A stretch of DNA of 37,120 bases from Chara braunii (taxonomy: Eukaryota; Streptophyta; Charophyceae; Charales; Characeae), in assembly GCA_003427395.1 (NCBI GenBank), contig BFEA01000147.1, positions 662,509 to 699,628 of the forward strand, in the 5' to 3' direction. The notes under the pieces are model-generated. The model saw only the letters and a list, made by a program, of their open reading frames with translations, made no database searches and had not been told where the DNA came from. Position numbers and translations under genes: made by a program. This document shows positions 19,592-30,297 of this stretch, piece by piece. How positions within the stretch are numbered: position 1 is the stretch's first letter; each line of letters begins with the position of its first letter.

Positions 19592-19650
<59 letters not shown>
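19498..19650. repeat. Compound (GT)n(GA)n microsatellite
   Basis: About 40 bases of GT followed directly by about 110 bases of GA, with one N at 19591. It is the same compound type as at the start of the window. Confidence 0.95.
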
Positions 19651-19655
<5 letters not shown>

Positions 19656-19689
19656 TGATTGAGCTAAACAGTGGAAAGATGAAGTCTTG

Positions 19690-20519
19690 AAGCCATGCCA
19701 ATGCAGGATCCAGGTGAGTCTTCAGCTACTGGCTATGGTGAAAGATCTCCAAAAGAGGAGCTATGGAACATACTTTGATCCACTCCGTGCTCCCAGCTGC
19801 CGAAGACCATATCACCTCCTCAACCTTGGCAGGATGGCGCTACAACTGCTTCTGTATTGATCTACGTGGCCACTGCTACTATTCTTTCCAACCCACTGAT
19901 GCTGCTCCAGTGTGACGTCGCTAGTTCAGCTTGGCAGAAGAATGACAGGAGGAAGTAGTTTACTTCCTCTGCCCATGCCTCCTCTGGATAGTGACAATGG
20001 GATCTCCTCTCCAATCTGCTATCCCCCTGCAGCATCAGGTCCGTCTACGATCTGTCTATGGGTGAGAACAGCCAAAGAAACAACCGTGTGCTCTCCTCCA
20101 TCCATGGTCTGGGCATCACACTGGCGGCAAGGCAGCTATGCTGCATCAGCAACTCCTAGTCCGCCATGAGACAAGACCTCAGCTAAGAGATGTGAAATAC
20201 AGGACAACCAAGATCACTACCCCTAGGTGCAAAGGAGCTTAGCAATCTCGAGCCCAACATTACCAGACAGCTCTCCCCAGCATAGAAACAACCAAACTGG
20301 GGAAAGACAATGAACCTGCTGAGTTCTGCCGCGAAAAATCAATACACAAAATCGGACAACTAAAAATTTGGCGTAAACAGGGAAAGAATAGTGTGCCATA
20401 TGGACATGAGAGGCAACCACCAGCCCTTTTCCGCAAGAAGAAGTTGGCAAGGACTTAATGTCCAATTCGCTGGCTCGATGCTCTCATTCTCAGGCAACAA
20501 GTTCAATCTCACAGACTCG
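19690..20519. other. Unassigned region upstream of LINE F tail
   Basis: It may contain the decayed body of LINE F, but no RT, zinc-finger or WxxWKxR block could be read. An 85-codon plus frame (19912-20169) is unrecognised. Confidence 0.35.
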
Positions 20520-20750
20520 GGAAAAGGTCCGAGAGGAATGAGAGGAAGAAAGGCAAGCTGACGGTCAATCCTCCAGGAATGGAGTAACCAATGCTGATCA
20601 GGGTTCCTATGGCCATATGGAAGGAAGCATGAGTGGGTATTTTATGTCAAATTTCGAGAGAAAAGGACCTGGACTGATGCTCCGCAGAAGAGAGATGGAG
20701 TCAGGACCATAAGGACCTCTATTTTACTTAAAAATAAAAAACTAAAAACT
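20520..20750 (+). mobile_element. LINE F 3' end (tail only recognised)
   Basis: The family tail is clear: ggcaagctgacggtcaatcc (about 20552), ccaatgctgatcaggg, ggaaggaagcatgagtg, ggacctggactgatgctccg, then ggagtcaggaccataaggacct and an A-rich end. The terminal stem has one mismatch here. The copy is 5'-truncated or its coding part has decayed beyond recognition. Confidence 0.85.
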
Positions 20751-21175
20751 TGGCATAAAAAGGATGCCCTCAGTCCAAGTGCTGATGATGTAGAGATGCC
20801 TACAATGTAGTGCTACTGGTCCGTTGAACCCCCTAGGCTTGAGGGAATCCCTTTCTAGTGTCCTCAGCGTCTAGCACACAAGCCAAATGCCTTCCGCTGC
20901 AACATGGTACCTGGTAACCGGGGAATGAAATTCTCAGGGCCACATGCTATCATGTACCTCCTGGACCATGTCCACTTGTGCACTTTGATGTGCTTTGAGG
21001 TACTCCGACTCTGATGCATGACAAACATCACTGTATAAGGTTGGTCAGGAGGATCTCATTCCACTCAGGAACTTGCGCAAGACATTAAGTTTCACCTCTG
21101 CTGGCAATGTGGACAATTCACCATTCGGACTTTGCAGTGACAAGTAACACAGCTGGACTTTCTAAGTTCTAACAG
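20751..21175. other. Anonymous sequence, possible intron of the following gene
   Basis: It ends in a pyrimidine-rich stretch and ttctaacag (acceptor-like) at 21175. No upstream exon could be identified. Confidence 0.35.
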
Positions 21176-22767
21176 GTGCAGGAACATTACCGCAACGTCA
21201 ATGGTAGAATCTATAGATATACAAACTTTCTGAAACTTGTCTTTCCCCTACTTTCCAGCAATGCACTTTACCGACATGTCACCTCACCATGTGATTTGAG
21301 TTGCCCTTCCACAACACACAACTATTACTACCAACATCGCTGTAGGGGTCCTCACCTAACAACTCTCGCACCTTCCACACACCCTCCTCTGCCCTTGTCA
21401 TTCATGCTGCAGATCGACGCTCTGGCAATGAGATCATCATCAAACAAGAGGCTGGTGACCAGCATGAAGATTTGGAGCCTCAGCCAACAGATGGCCAAGC
21501 TGGGCATGATGGAAATGCGGGCGAATCAACAACACATAGTTCATATGGCACAACATCTCCGTTGGAATACAAAGAATATCGGAGGAACACAAAAGATCCA
21601 CCATGGTGCAGAAGAAACCCAAAATCTCCATGTGGAAGAAGCACTAAAACTGCATCACGCAACAGTCCATGTCAACTCACAACTTCACACATGCGCACTC
21701 CATCACTCGAACCTGATCCATCACTAGTTGCTCCAGTTGAAACCAATCCTGAACCTTCAACATCCCTCCCATCAACATCAGCACCTACACAAACTTACCT
21801 AGCTAGATGGGAAGACATCACACACACATCCTCAATCGACGACATACCATCACTTGACCTCGATGCTCATTTCCCCTCTGACCTTGTCCACTCCGAAGAG
21901 CTCACACAGCCTTCCCCCCATCCTCGAGACGAACAATCGTTATTGCCATCACAGTCTCAAGGCTCTCAACCTCGATATCACCGTTCGGTCTCCCCATCCC
22001 CAGCAAAACCACCATCTTTTTCTGCACACTCAACACAACCCCTTGCTGAAAAATACACCCAAACCCACGCCTATCTCCCTCCCATGGCTGTAACACCCCG
22101 AACACACATGTCTCCCTTGAACAACCTCCCCACGATCAAGCAAGCGGCTCAGTGGAGCTCTATTGCACATAGCATTGGCCTCTGGCGGCTTTACAGACAG
22201 CTCCTGTGGGAGGACTTTTTGGCAACTTTCCATGGAGAAGCCGGCCCAGACATCTGGCATCAATTCTCTGCCCACAAAACAGCAAGAGAACGCCACCTGG
22301 CCATTAATTGCAATCAAGTCCAGCAAACTTCTCCGGACCATCATCTGCTTCCCACTATCAACGTCATCCTCCAGGATGACCACCCACACAGTAGTGACAG
22401 GTCACTTCCTTTCGAAAGCTACAGATACCGGCGTATTCTGCATATTTCCCAACACCTTGCTGCATCCGTTTCCACACAACAACCTACATTGTCGGACAAT
22501 GCCAACTGGTGGGAACCTGTCCACCAATTTGGAGCCCGCAGAGTGCTATCCCAGCTTCGAATTATCCACCAAGCCGCCAGGGACTACGCAGTGGCCACCA
22601 TACAAGGCTGCTCTGACACTTGGAAATATGTGGACAGTGTCCTCCACATGGACTATAGGAGAAATGAAAAGCAGACTTCCTCATATGAGTCCTACAGAGA
22701 GGATACCATTCGACACATTGCATCTGCTCTCCAAGCTCAGGACGAATTTGTGCACTCCAGTAAATGA
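21176..22767 (+). CDS. Hypothetical protein, 3' exons of a spliced gene
   Basis: The last exon is read as 21413-22767: a pyrimidine-rich tract and gctgcag precede it, and it stays open for about 450 codons to TGA at 22765-22767. The frame has no ATG until about residue 90 (HMRTPSLEPD), so an upstream exon is expected. A 28-base exon at 21176-21203 (QEHYRNVN), between ttctaacag and a gt donor, joins in phase through a 209-nt intron. The N-terminal half is Ser/Thr/Pro-rich and probably disordered. The C-terminal half is denser, with WRLYRQLLWEDF, PFESYRYRRILHISQHL, FGARRVLSQLRIIHQAARDYA and SDTWKYVDSVLHMDY, probably helical. I recognise no family. A poly-A signal follows 31 bases after the stop. 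It is the longest clean frame in the window. Confidence 0.5.
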
Positions 22768-22798
22768 CTTTGAAAAGCAATGGCAGCTTTGAGAACAT

Positions 22799-22804
22799 AA
22801 TAAA
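22799..22804 (+). promoter_or_regulatory. Candidate polyadenylation signal AATAAA
   Basis: AATAAA 31 bases after the stop of the 21413-22767 frame, in the right place for the end of that transcript. Such hexamers also arise by chance. Confidence 0.4.
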
Positions 22805-22899
22805 TGAATGTTGCGCCTGTCATTTCCGACTTCTCCTTTTGCAGACTCTATAAAAGCATTAAAGAACAGCTTTCATACTGTCTCTTGCCGGTTGCTTTT

Positions 22900-22928
22900 T
22901 TTGTTTGTTTGTTTGTTTGTTTGTTTGC
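22900..22928. repeat. (TTTG)n microsatellite
   Basis: Six or more tttg units preceded by a T run. Confidence 0.9.
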
Positions 22929-24326
22929 GTAATCATAAACAGCTCGGTAACTATCTTGTATTTCACCAATCCTATTGCCATTCACGTTTTTGCCCTCCAG
23001 ACCTCCCTCATCCACTCTTATCTGGGTCTCAAATGATCTGGTACAAGAGACAAGATGAAAACAGCTTTCACAGTGCCCTCAAGACGGTGGTGTAACCTGA
23101 TACTACTGATTGTATGAAGGCAACTACCTCCTGCCTCTCCATCTCTCTCTCTCCCCTCTCATATTCTGCCTGCCTCATGGACTCCACATTTCAATTCCTA
23201 TCGATTTGCACCTCCCCCATTCTACGTTCAATTGGATATGTGCCTACACAGAAGTATTGCTCGTTACGGGGTCTTTTACTCGTCATGACAACAACCATAA
23301 CTGCATTGCTGCACTGCCAGGAAATCTGTGCGATATGTTTCTGCATGACACACCTGGTTGGCTTGGTGGATATCCCGCTAAACTACACATCTGGGGTTCC
23401 CTTGCACATAGCGACTCTGGTATGATCTTTTACGTTTTCTTTTCATAATCAGTCTCATAATTATCGACTCGTACGTATCCTTGTTCTTTGGTCAGCAAAC
23501 AACTGCTATGTCCTTTCCATCGGCTCACTGGGTTCTGTCACTCCTCAATGGTTGGGAAGTGCAGAATGATCAGGAGGTAGAAACTGGTCTGGGGATGGCA
23601 TTTCATGGTTCCAAGTTCCAACAATGAGCAGTCTATTGTTTCCGTGGACAACTTCACATCCGGGGATGTGGTTGAAGAGAAACCAATAATGCTTTCAATA
23701 AGCTAGCTGACTGCAGATCCCTTGGAATCCAAAATTTGACCCTGGGATAAGTTGATTTGAAGTTGGATCAGTTCTAGAGTTGATCCAGGTCCTGGCACCT
23801 GTGCAAGCTGCCGTGCACACTGCACAAGCCTGACACACTCTAGACCCTGCAGGAAGGAATAGATTCTGCATCATTTCAGGCATTTGTTACAACAAGAATA
23901 AACTGCAGCAAAAAAAAAATAAAAAAAAAAAAAAACAGTAGCAATTCAGACATCTCCGCCGAATTGCTGGACACGGATACTTTTCTCACACAGTCAAATT
24001 ACATGGCAAGATATCCAGAAGAACTGGTCTTCTTTTGGAAAATGCACACCATATAAATACAAAACTGTGAAACAGGTCGGCTGTCCCTTATGCACGTAAG
24101 CAGAGCTTGTCTGGGGTTCGAAGTCTCTTGCAAGACCATGATTGCAGGATGTGATAGGTTTTACTTATCATGGGGGGCGCATTGTGCTCCATTACTCAGG
24201 AATACAATAACTCCCTATCCTAAGTGTCGTTCTTCTGCCTTGTCTGCTCAAGCAATCCTTTATCCAGTTCCCTAAGTGAGACATTACTGAAGCTGAGATG
24301 TGATGACTGATCAAGTAAATTAGACA
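22929..24326. other. Anonymous sequence
   Basis: Frames of 60-112 codons at 23110-23448 on overlapping plus frames, a poly-A stretch at 23909-23936, and no recognisable motif. A ggttcgaagtct word near 24116 resembles a tRNA B box but has no partner A box. Confidence 0.4.
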
Positions 24327-24696
24327 TCAGAAGCCAGAAGGAGAATAGTGCCTCCCCAGAATATAATGGAGCCCTGTTTTCTTTTTTCCCCTATCTCTAT
24401 CTCGAGGACGTATCCTGGGTGTCATGTGATGGGCCCACACAAGACCCATGTGAGTGGTGGGACAGGGGAGCGGTTTCCCCAAAGGGCGAGCGGCTGCATT
24501 GGGGACCCAGGCACCCGATGGAGTGGCGGTGCACACCAGTTGTTTCCCCATTTGCCGGCCGTTTCCCCAAGGGCAAGCTGTGGCAGCAGGGACCCGGGTG
24601 TGCGCCACACTGGTTGTTTTTCCAAACGGTGGCTCTAGTGACCCGGGAGGTGGATGTGGAGGGCATAAGTGGGGTGATGCACACACACACACCCCA
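24327..24696. other. GC-rich anonymous sequence
   Basis: G-rich words such as ggttgtttccc and gacccgggt recur imperfectly. Open frames exist in all directions but have no recognised family. Confidence 0.4.
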
Positions 24697-25252
24697 ACCA
24701 AGTGACGTCGGCGGGAACATCACTGCCATGCCGCATGAACAATAGATAGGTATGAGGAAGCTGGGGACGGCTTGGTGATGCCATGTGGCAGTTACATTCA
24801 AAGCTGAAGGGGAGAGGGAAATATGTTGGAAGAGAAGAAGAACAAGAATCAAGGAAAAGTTTTGTCCGGCACAACAGCAGACAGCTTGGGATGGGATGAA
24901 GAGGAAGAAACGGGGATAGTCCGGTCGTGTAATGTGGCATATTGCCAATACATGACAACCATCACTACACGCAACCCAACGAAGTGACGTTGGCGGGGAC
25001 ATCGCTGCCAAGCCGCATGGACAATAGGTATGAGGAAGCTGTGGACGGCTTGGTGATGCCATGTGGGGGCAGTTACATTCAAAGCTGAAGGGGAGAGGAA
25101 AATGTGTTGGAAGAGGAGAAGAAGAACAAGATTCGAGGAAAAGTTTTGTCCTGCACAACAGCAGACAGCTTGGGACGGGATGAAGAGGAAGAAACGGGGA
25201 TAGTCCGGTTGTGTAATGTGACATATTGCTAATACATGACAACCATCACTAC
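24697..25252. repeat. Tandem duplication, 282-bp period
   Basis: Two adjacent copies (24697-24968 and about 24979-25252), roughly 90% identical, each starting agtgacgt and ending catgacaaccatcactac. They differ by substitutions and small indels. The long minus frames across it (up to 281 codons) change reading frame between copies, so they do not represent one conserved repeated protein. Confidence 0.9.
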
Positions 25253-25719
25253 CTGCACCTTCTTCTCTTCTCCTTCTCCTCCCTTGTCTTCTTCTACTTC
25301 CTAATACTCTGCTGCGAATCTGCAAGGATGTGATCCATGATAGCAAAAAATCAAATCTGGTTGACACGTTTCTGAAAGGCCCCTGTACTGATGACCATGC
25401 CAAATGTTGGTGATGCAAAGCTCTGATGAGTGCTATGGGGAAGAGCAGCAATCCAATCGATGAAACGGAGACTTATAAAACAAATCAGACAATGAACTTT
25501 AGTGTTTCTGTTTTTTTTCTCTCTCCATTGATAGTCCATCCAGTCTTTCCATCAGATGGGCAGTTCACTTGCAAAGTAGTCAAACATTTAGGTGGCTTTT
25601 CATTCACTCGTAGTTGCCTTTCTTTGTAAAATGTGGCCAGAGGAGTTGGCCGAATCGTCAGGAGGCATGCCAGTTGTCCACATGCCTCGGCATAGCATCT
25701 ATTGATGGAGGATGAACGT
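25253..25719. other. Anonymous sequence
   Basis: C/T-rich then mixed sequence. No gene or element recognised. Confidence 0.4.
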
Positions 25720-26250
25720 ATGCATGTGTGTTTGAGTGTGTGATGACAACGGTGACAGTGACCGAGGTCGACGATGGATGAGGAAGAGGGACAAGGAGGA
25801 TCAAGGAGGAGGAGGAAGGAGGAGGAGGGAGGACACCCACGGCGATGACGATGGAGGGAGGAGGACAGGATGGAGGTTAAGGAGTGAGGAGGAGGGAGGG
25901 GGACGACGACGTTGGAAGGGGTTTTCATTACATGACATGGCAGGCAAGTCGGGATCGCTGTAGGAGGGGGCAAGGGTGTGGGGTGTCTTGGCGTGCCATG
26001 TTGTAGGGGCATCGGGATCTGAGATAGGTGGAGGAGAGCAGTCTATGCAACATAGAGGGAACATTGGGATTGGAGCTGGAGGGAGGGAGGGGGTCCTGAC
26101 TTGCAAAGAGGACGTTGAGATTGTAGCAGAACGAAACAAGGACGAAGACGACGACGAAGGGGACGTAGCTGTCATGCCACATGGATAAGAGGTACAAGGG
26201 AGGAGGATGAAGGATGGGAGGAGGGAGGACGACAATGATGGAGGAGGTTC
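25720..26250. repeat. GA/GGA-rich simple sequence
   Basis: Purine-biased, interrupted gga and gac triplets over about 500 bases. They yield Pro/Ser/Leu frames on the minus strand that I do not accept as genes. Confidence 0.7.
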
Positions 26251-26350
26251 AATAGAAAGCTTCACAATCGCTCTGACCTTGTCAGCGCCCACCAAATTTC
26301 CCTAAAAAAACATTCAGCCCAATACAAAGCTTCGCAATCGCTCTGCCCTC
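26251..26350. repeat. About 31-bp direct repeat
   Basis: caata-aaagcttc-caatcgctctg-cct occurs at about 26250-26281 and 26319-26350 with a few differences, just before the CT microsatellite. Confidence 0.75.
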
Positions 26351-26374
26351 ATGGGCTCTCTCTCTCTCGCTCTT

Positions 26375-26445
<71 letters not shown>
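26351..26445. repeat. (CT)n microsatellite running into assembly gap
   Basis: About 70 bases of pure CT after a short degenerate start; it ends at the first N. Confidence 0.95.
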
Positions 26446-27120
26446 NNNNNNNNNNNNNNNNNNNNNNNNNNNNNNNNNNNNNNNNNNNNNNNNNNNNNNN
26501 NNNNNNNNNNNNNNNNNNNNNNNNNNNNNNNNNNNNNNNNNNNNNNNNNNNNNNNNNNNNNNNNNNNNNNNNNNNNNNNNNNNNNNNNNNNNNNNNNNNN
26601 NNNNNNNNNNNNNNNNNNNNNNNNNNNNNNNNNNNNNNNNNNNNNNNNNNNNNNNNNNNNNNNNNNNNNNNNNNNNNNNNNNNNNNNNNNNNNNNNNNNN
26701 NNNNNNNNNNNNNNNNNNNNNNNNNNNNNNNNNNNNNNNNNNNNNNNNNNNNNNNNNNNNNNNNNNNNNNNNNNNNNNNNNNNNNNNNNNNNNNNNNNNN
26801 NNNNNNNNNNNNNNNNNNNNNNNNNNNNNNNNNNNNNNNNNNNNNNNNNNNNNNNNNNNNNNNNNNNNNNNNNNNNNNNNNNNNNNNNNNNNNNNNNNNN
26901 NNNNNNNNNNNNNNNNNNNNNNNNNNNNNNNNNNNNNNNNNNNNNNNNNNNNNNNNNNNNNNNNNNNNNNNNNNNNNNNNNNNNNNNNNNNNNNNNNNNN
27001 NNNNNNNNNNNNNNNNNNNNNNNNNNNNNNNNNNNNNNNNNNNNNNNNNNNNNNNNNNNNNNNNNNNNNNNNNNNNNNNNNNNNNNNNNNNNNNNNNNNN
27101 NNNNNNNNNNNNNNNNNNNN
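26446..27120. other. Assembly gap (675 N)
   Basis: Unresolved bases. Open frames that cross it are meaningless. Confidence 1.
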
Positions 27121-27680
27121 CCTCCATCCTCCCTCCTCCCTCGTCCATTCAGCGCCGTTGTCCTACTCCCTCCTCCTCGCTCCTCCTTCATACTCTGTCC
27201 TCCTCCCTCCCTTGTCATCATCAGGGTCCTCCTGCCTCTTCTTCCTCCCTCCTCTTTGCCCGTCCTCCTCCTCCGTCACTGATCTTGTCACCTTCATTGT
27301 CATCCTCGTCGTCCTTGTCATCATTGTAGTCATCATCGTCTCCGTTGTCGCCATCATCCCCGTTGTTGTCATCTCCGCTGTCGCTATCGGTACTGTGATT
27401 GGTGTGTCTGTGTCTGTGCTCATGTATACATGTGTGTATTGCACTGCGCACACCCTCTCCATCCACCTCCCAAGTCCTTGGTCCTCCCTCCTCCTCCATT
27501 GTCGCCGTCCTCCTCCCTTGTGCTCCTCCTCAGACTCGTCCCTTTGTCCTCCCTCCTCCACCTCCCTCCATCCTCCCTCATCCATCCATGCTCGCCGTAC
27601 CCATCCAACAATCGTCATCGTCCCCCTCCCTCCTCCTTGTTCCTTCGCCCCACTCCTCTTTATGCCTCCTTGATTGTGTT
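27121..27680. repeat. CCT/TCC-rich simple sequence after the gap
   Basis: Pyrimidine-biased counterpart of the purine-rich block before the gap. It contains gtc/atc triplet stretches and tgtatacatgtgtgta near 27422. Confidence 0.7.
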
Positions 27681-27989
27681 TGCACGGTCTTCAAGATTAC
27701 GCAGTCCTATTGTACTTGACCCACACCCTTCACCCAAGAAGGAAATCATTCTCCCAAAAAAATCAATCCAGCCACACCGCCTTCTCTCGCATTTACTTTT
27801 TCCTAGTACCTGAGATGTTACTGGGTATCATTAAAGAGGGGGAAATTTAACCACTTGCTCCATACTCAGATATGGACCATAAACACATAGTAGCATACAG
27901 ATGCTGATAAGCTCCACCTGTTAATCAGGAAAGGCTCCAGCTTCTTCAATCTCAATACTTCCCTTCTCCTCAGTTAAACTTTCGAAGAG
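27681..27989. other. Anonymous sequence upstream of candidate exon
   Basis: No gene recognised. It ends in a pyrimidine-rich stretch (27935-27972) that could serve an acceptor near 27989. Confidence 0.35.
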
Positions 27990-28382
27990 GTAATCAAAGA
28001 AGCATGGGCACAGGCTGAAGGGGAGTACCTACCCTCACGTGATAGATGGGTCTGGTTCAGTACTGGTTACTTGAATCTATCTCGATCTCCTTCATACGCT
28101 TCGTGTCTGAATCCCACGAAGGTGCTATCCAACATTATGTCAAAACTAGAATTTGCAGAAAGTGTGCCTTGTAAACCACAGTCAACATTGCAGAAGGTAA
28201 CTTGAGTACAGGCCCATCCTCAGACTTGTACAACGGAATCCCTCTACAAGCAAAGACGGACCTAGCAGCATGGAGACTATGAGAAGTGGTTGCAAATCCG
28301 AGCAAGAATGACTAATGATGAACTAAATGAATTAATGTCAAGACTTTTGTTTTCTCAAGGATTACAGCTGGAAATTCCTTAA
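27990..28382 (+). CDS. Hypothetical protein, candidate two-exon 3' gene fragment
   Basis: Exon 1 (about 27990-28196) is open in one frame: VIKEAWAQAEGEYLPSRDRW, then WFSTGYLNLSRSPSYASCL and further to STLQK. It ends at aag before gtaact. A 72-nt stretch with a stop in frame ends in ctagcag (28268). The next 37 codons (28269-28379; HGDYEKWLQIRARM, then DELNELMSRLLFSQGLQLEIP) are open in phase and finish at TAA 28380-28382. The composition is protein-like and unlike the surrounding repeats. The 5' limit is uncertain, because an in-frame TAA lies at 27975. I recognise no family. Directly after the stop lies an antisense LINE end, so the native 3' UTR may be displaced. Confidence 0.4.
28197..28268 (+). 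other. Candidate 72-nt intron
   Basis: It begins gtaact and ends ctagcag. It is phase 0 between two protein-like frames and contains an in-frame TGA right after the donor. Confidence 0.4.
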
Positions 28383-28600
28383 GAAAAAAGAAAAAGAAAA
28401 AAAGAACCTTATAAGGTTCTGGGCATTCTGGCTCCTTTCCCATTCTGGGGAGCGTCAGTCCGGTTCCTATTCCACCGGCAAGTCAGAAGGGAATACAATA
28501 AACACTCACTCATGCTCCTCCACCTTATGGTGTGAAGGCCCGAAGGATGCCATTGATTACTTCCCTAAGGAAGGATGTACCACCCTTCGCCCCTGCCTAA
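28383..28600 (-). mobile_element. LINE E 3' end (minus strand)
   Basis: On the minus strand the tail reads caatggcatccttcgggcc, then ttctgacttgccggtgg, ggaaccggactgacgct, ccccagaatgg, and a terminal palindrome agaaccttataaggttct (28403-28420), followed by a T/C-rich stretch instead of a clear poly-A. Only the 3' UTR is recognisable; the rest is truncated. Confidence 0.85.
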
Positions 28601-28923
28601 GTTAGCCTGCTCTACCTTGCTTCTGCCCTTGATTTCTAGTCTGATTACCCCTTCACTTTGGTGCTTGTAGCTTGCCTCCTTGGGCACCTACCGGCCTGTT
28701 CCTCTCAGCTCTTTGACTGTCTGAAATTGCTAGAACTGCTGGTGTGGTCCCTTGTTGTGGTTCTTGCTAAAGCCCTACGCCCTGTCCAACTTGTTTGGTA
28801 CAAACTTTGCTAGAGCCCTGGACCCATGTGTCCCTCAATAATTACTGCACAGTGCACACACCCCTTCAATCCCCCAACTACTCTATTCCAGACACACAAC
28901 CGGCCTCCCCACGCACTTGGAAC
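28601..28923. other. Anonymous sequence between LINE E and the inverted repeat
   Basis: No coding motif recognised. Confidence 0.4.
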
Positions 28924-29345
28924 CGCTTTTTTAAGTACATAGAAAGCATCAACAGTTTTCACTCCCCAGCCAGCTCGACCCCCGTCACCACCACAAAACC
29001 TTAGCACCACTCATCAACAGTCAACAGCAAGACCGCAGCAAAAGGCTCACCAGGTTTTAGGGTTTAGAAGTGAGGACAGCAAGTAGCAGTAAATTCAGTC
29101 CTAAGTTTGCTGGAGTTCAAGGTATTTGCTGTTACCCTTGCTACAGCCTTGAACTCCAGCAAACTTAGGACTGAATTTACTGCTACTTGCTGTCCTCACT
29201 TCTAAACCCTAAAACCTGGTGAGCCTTTTGCTGCGGTCTTGCTGTTGACTGTTGATGAGTGGTGCTAAGGTTTTGTGGTGGTGACGGGGGTCGAGCTGGC
29301 TGGGGAGTGAAAACTGTTGGTGCTTTCTATGTACTTAAAAAAGCG
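28924..29345. repeat. 199-bp near-perfect inverted repeat with 24-nt spacer
   Basis: The left arm 28924-29122 and right arm 29147-29345 are reverse complements over 199 bases with one mismatch (gcatcaac against gcaccaac) and no indel. The spacer is tatttgctgttacccttgctacag. The arms contain a telomere-like gttttagggtttag word only once each. A transcript in either direction would fold into a long hairpin. The arms may come from the LINE D 3' UTR, because the third copy next door continues the LINE D flank. Confidence 0.95.
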
Positions 29346-29346
29346 T

Positions 29347-29432
29347 GAACTCCAGCAAACTTAGGACTGAATTTACTGCTACTTGCTGTCCTCACTTCTA
29401 AACCCTAAAACCTGGTGAGCCTTTTGCTGCGG
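29347..29432. repeat. Third partial copy of the inverted-repeat arm (86 bp)
   Basis: Identical in sequence to right-arm bases 29151-29236 and in the same orientation, separated from the right arm by a single base. It joins LINE D-derived sequence at 29433. Confidence 0.95.
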
Positions 29433-29621
29433 AATGTGGGAAGTTACTGGGAGAGAGTGAGGGTTGAAGTTAAGGAAGGAAGGACTAACCAGTTCTTGAG
29501 GACCAGGCGGTCATTCTTGACTGTAACTAGAAGCCCTGAGCCTAGTTTTGAGACTGTGAATCGTTGGATTATTTCCGTCTTTTTGTCGGGGGCTCTGTTT
29601 ATTTGTTTTTGGGTTTTCTTA

Positions 29622-29979
29622 TCAATGAAGTTCTGTTTCTATTATGTGTTTTATTGTGATGATTGGGTTCTCGGGGGAGATGGGATGCTCTTCAAAGGAT
29701 TTGTCACACCTCCTTTTCCATAAGGTCCAAATGGTACCTTTCCTGATGCGGGAAAAGAAGAATGCTTTGAATCCTTTGAGAGGTAGGTTTTGATCTAAGT
29801 CGAGAAATAATGTGTCTGGGCTTATCATGATTGCCTTGTCTGAGAAGGTGTTTCATGCGAGTTCTATTTCGCCATAGGCTTCTGGCCTTTGGGCATTCGA
29901 TGAAACAATGGTCAAGCGTTTCAGGATCTGTTGGTTGCAGACCTTGCACCAAGAATTTCTGAGCCAGCCTGTGGTTCAC
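29622..29979 (-). pseudogene. LINE D ORF2 zf-RVT finger and C-terminus
   Basis: The frame 29979-29704 holds DPETLDHCFIECPKARSLWR, a zf-RVT type His/Cys pattern. An overlapping frame (29828-29622) holds IWTLWKRRCDKSFEE, homologous by eye to VWSIWKERCRRTLEG in LINE A. A frameshift lies between the two. Confidence 0.8.
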
Positions 29980-30297
29980 TGAAACTACCCTGAAAGCTAT
30001 TAGCCATCATAGGCTAGCTAGCTTAACAGATCTAGTGCAGAAAATTGATGACCAGGGTGGGGTTATCTGGGATTCAGTAAGTGTGTTTTCTTCTTTTGTC
30101 CATCTTTTTTGTAGGGTATTAGATTTAGAGGTAGGTTTGGAGAAGAGACGATAGCCCAACCAAGGTGTGTAGTCAGCTAGCTTGTGTAGTCGTGGTACAG
30201 CGGCAAGGCGATTGCGGGTGCTCCAGGTCCATTCTGATGGGTCTATTTCCAGGTTTGTATATTTGACAGGGTTTTGAAGACTCTGTTTCTTTCCCCT

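Noticed and set aside
24397-25242. 281-codon minus-strand frame
   Set aside because: It runs through the 282-bp tandem duplication, but the two copies are read in different frames and the translation has no domain.
26282-27673. Very long open frames (288-440 codons) across 26282-27673
   Set aside because: They cross 675 Ns translated as X and flank them with CT/GA microsatellite; no real protein.
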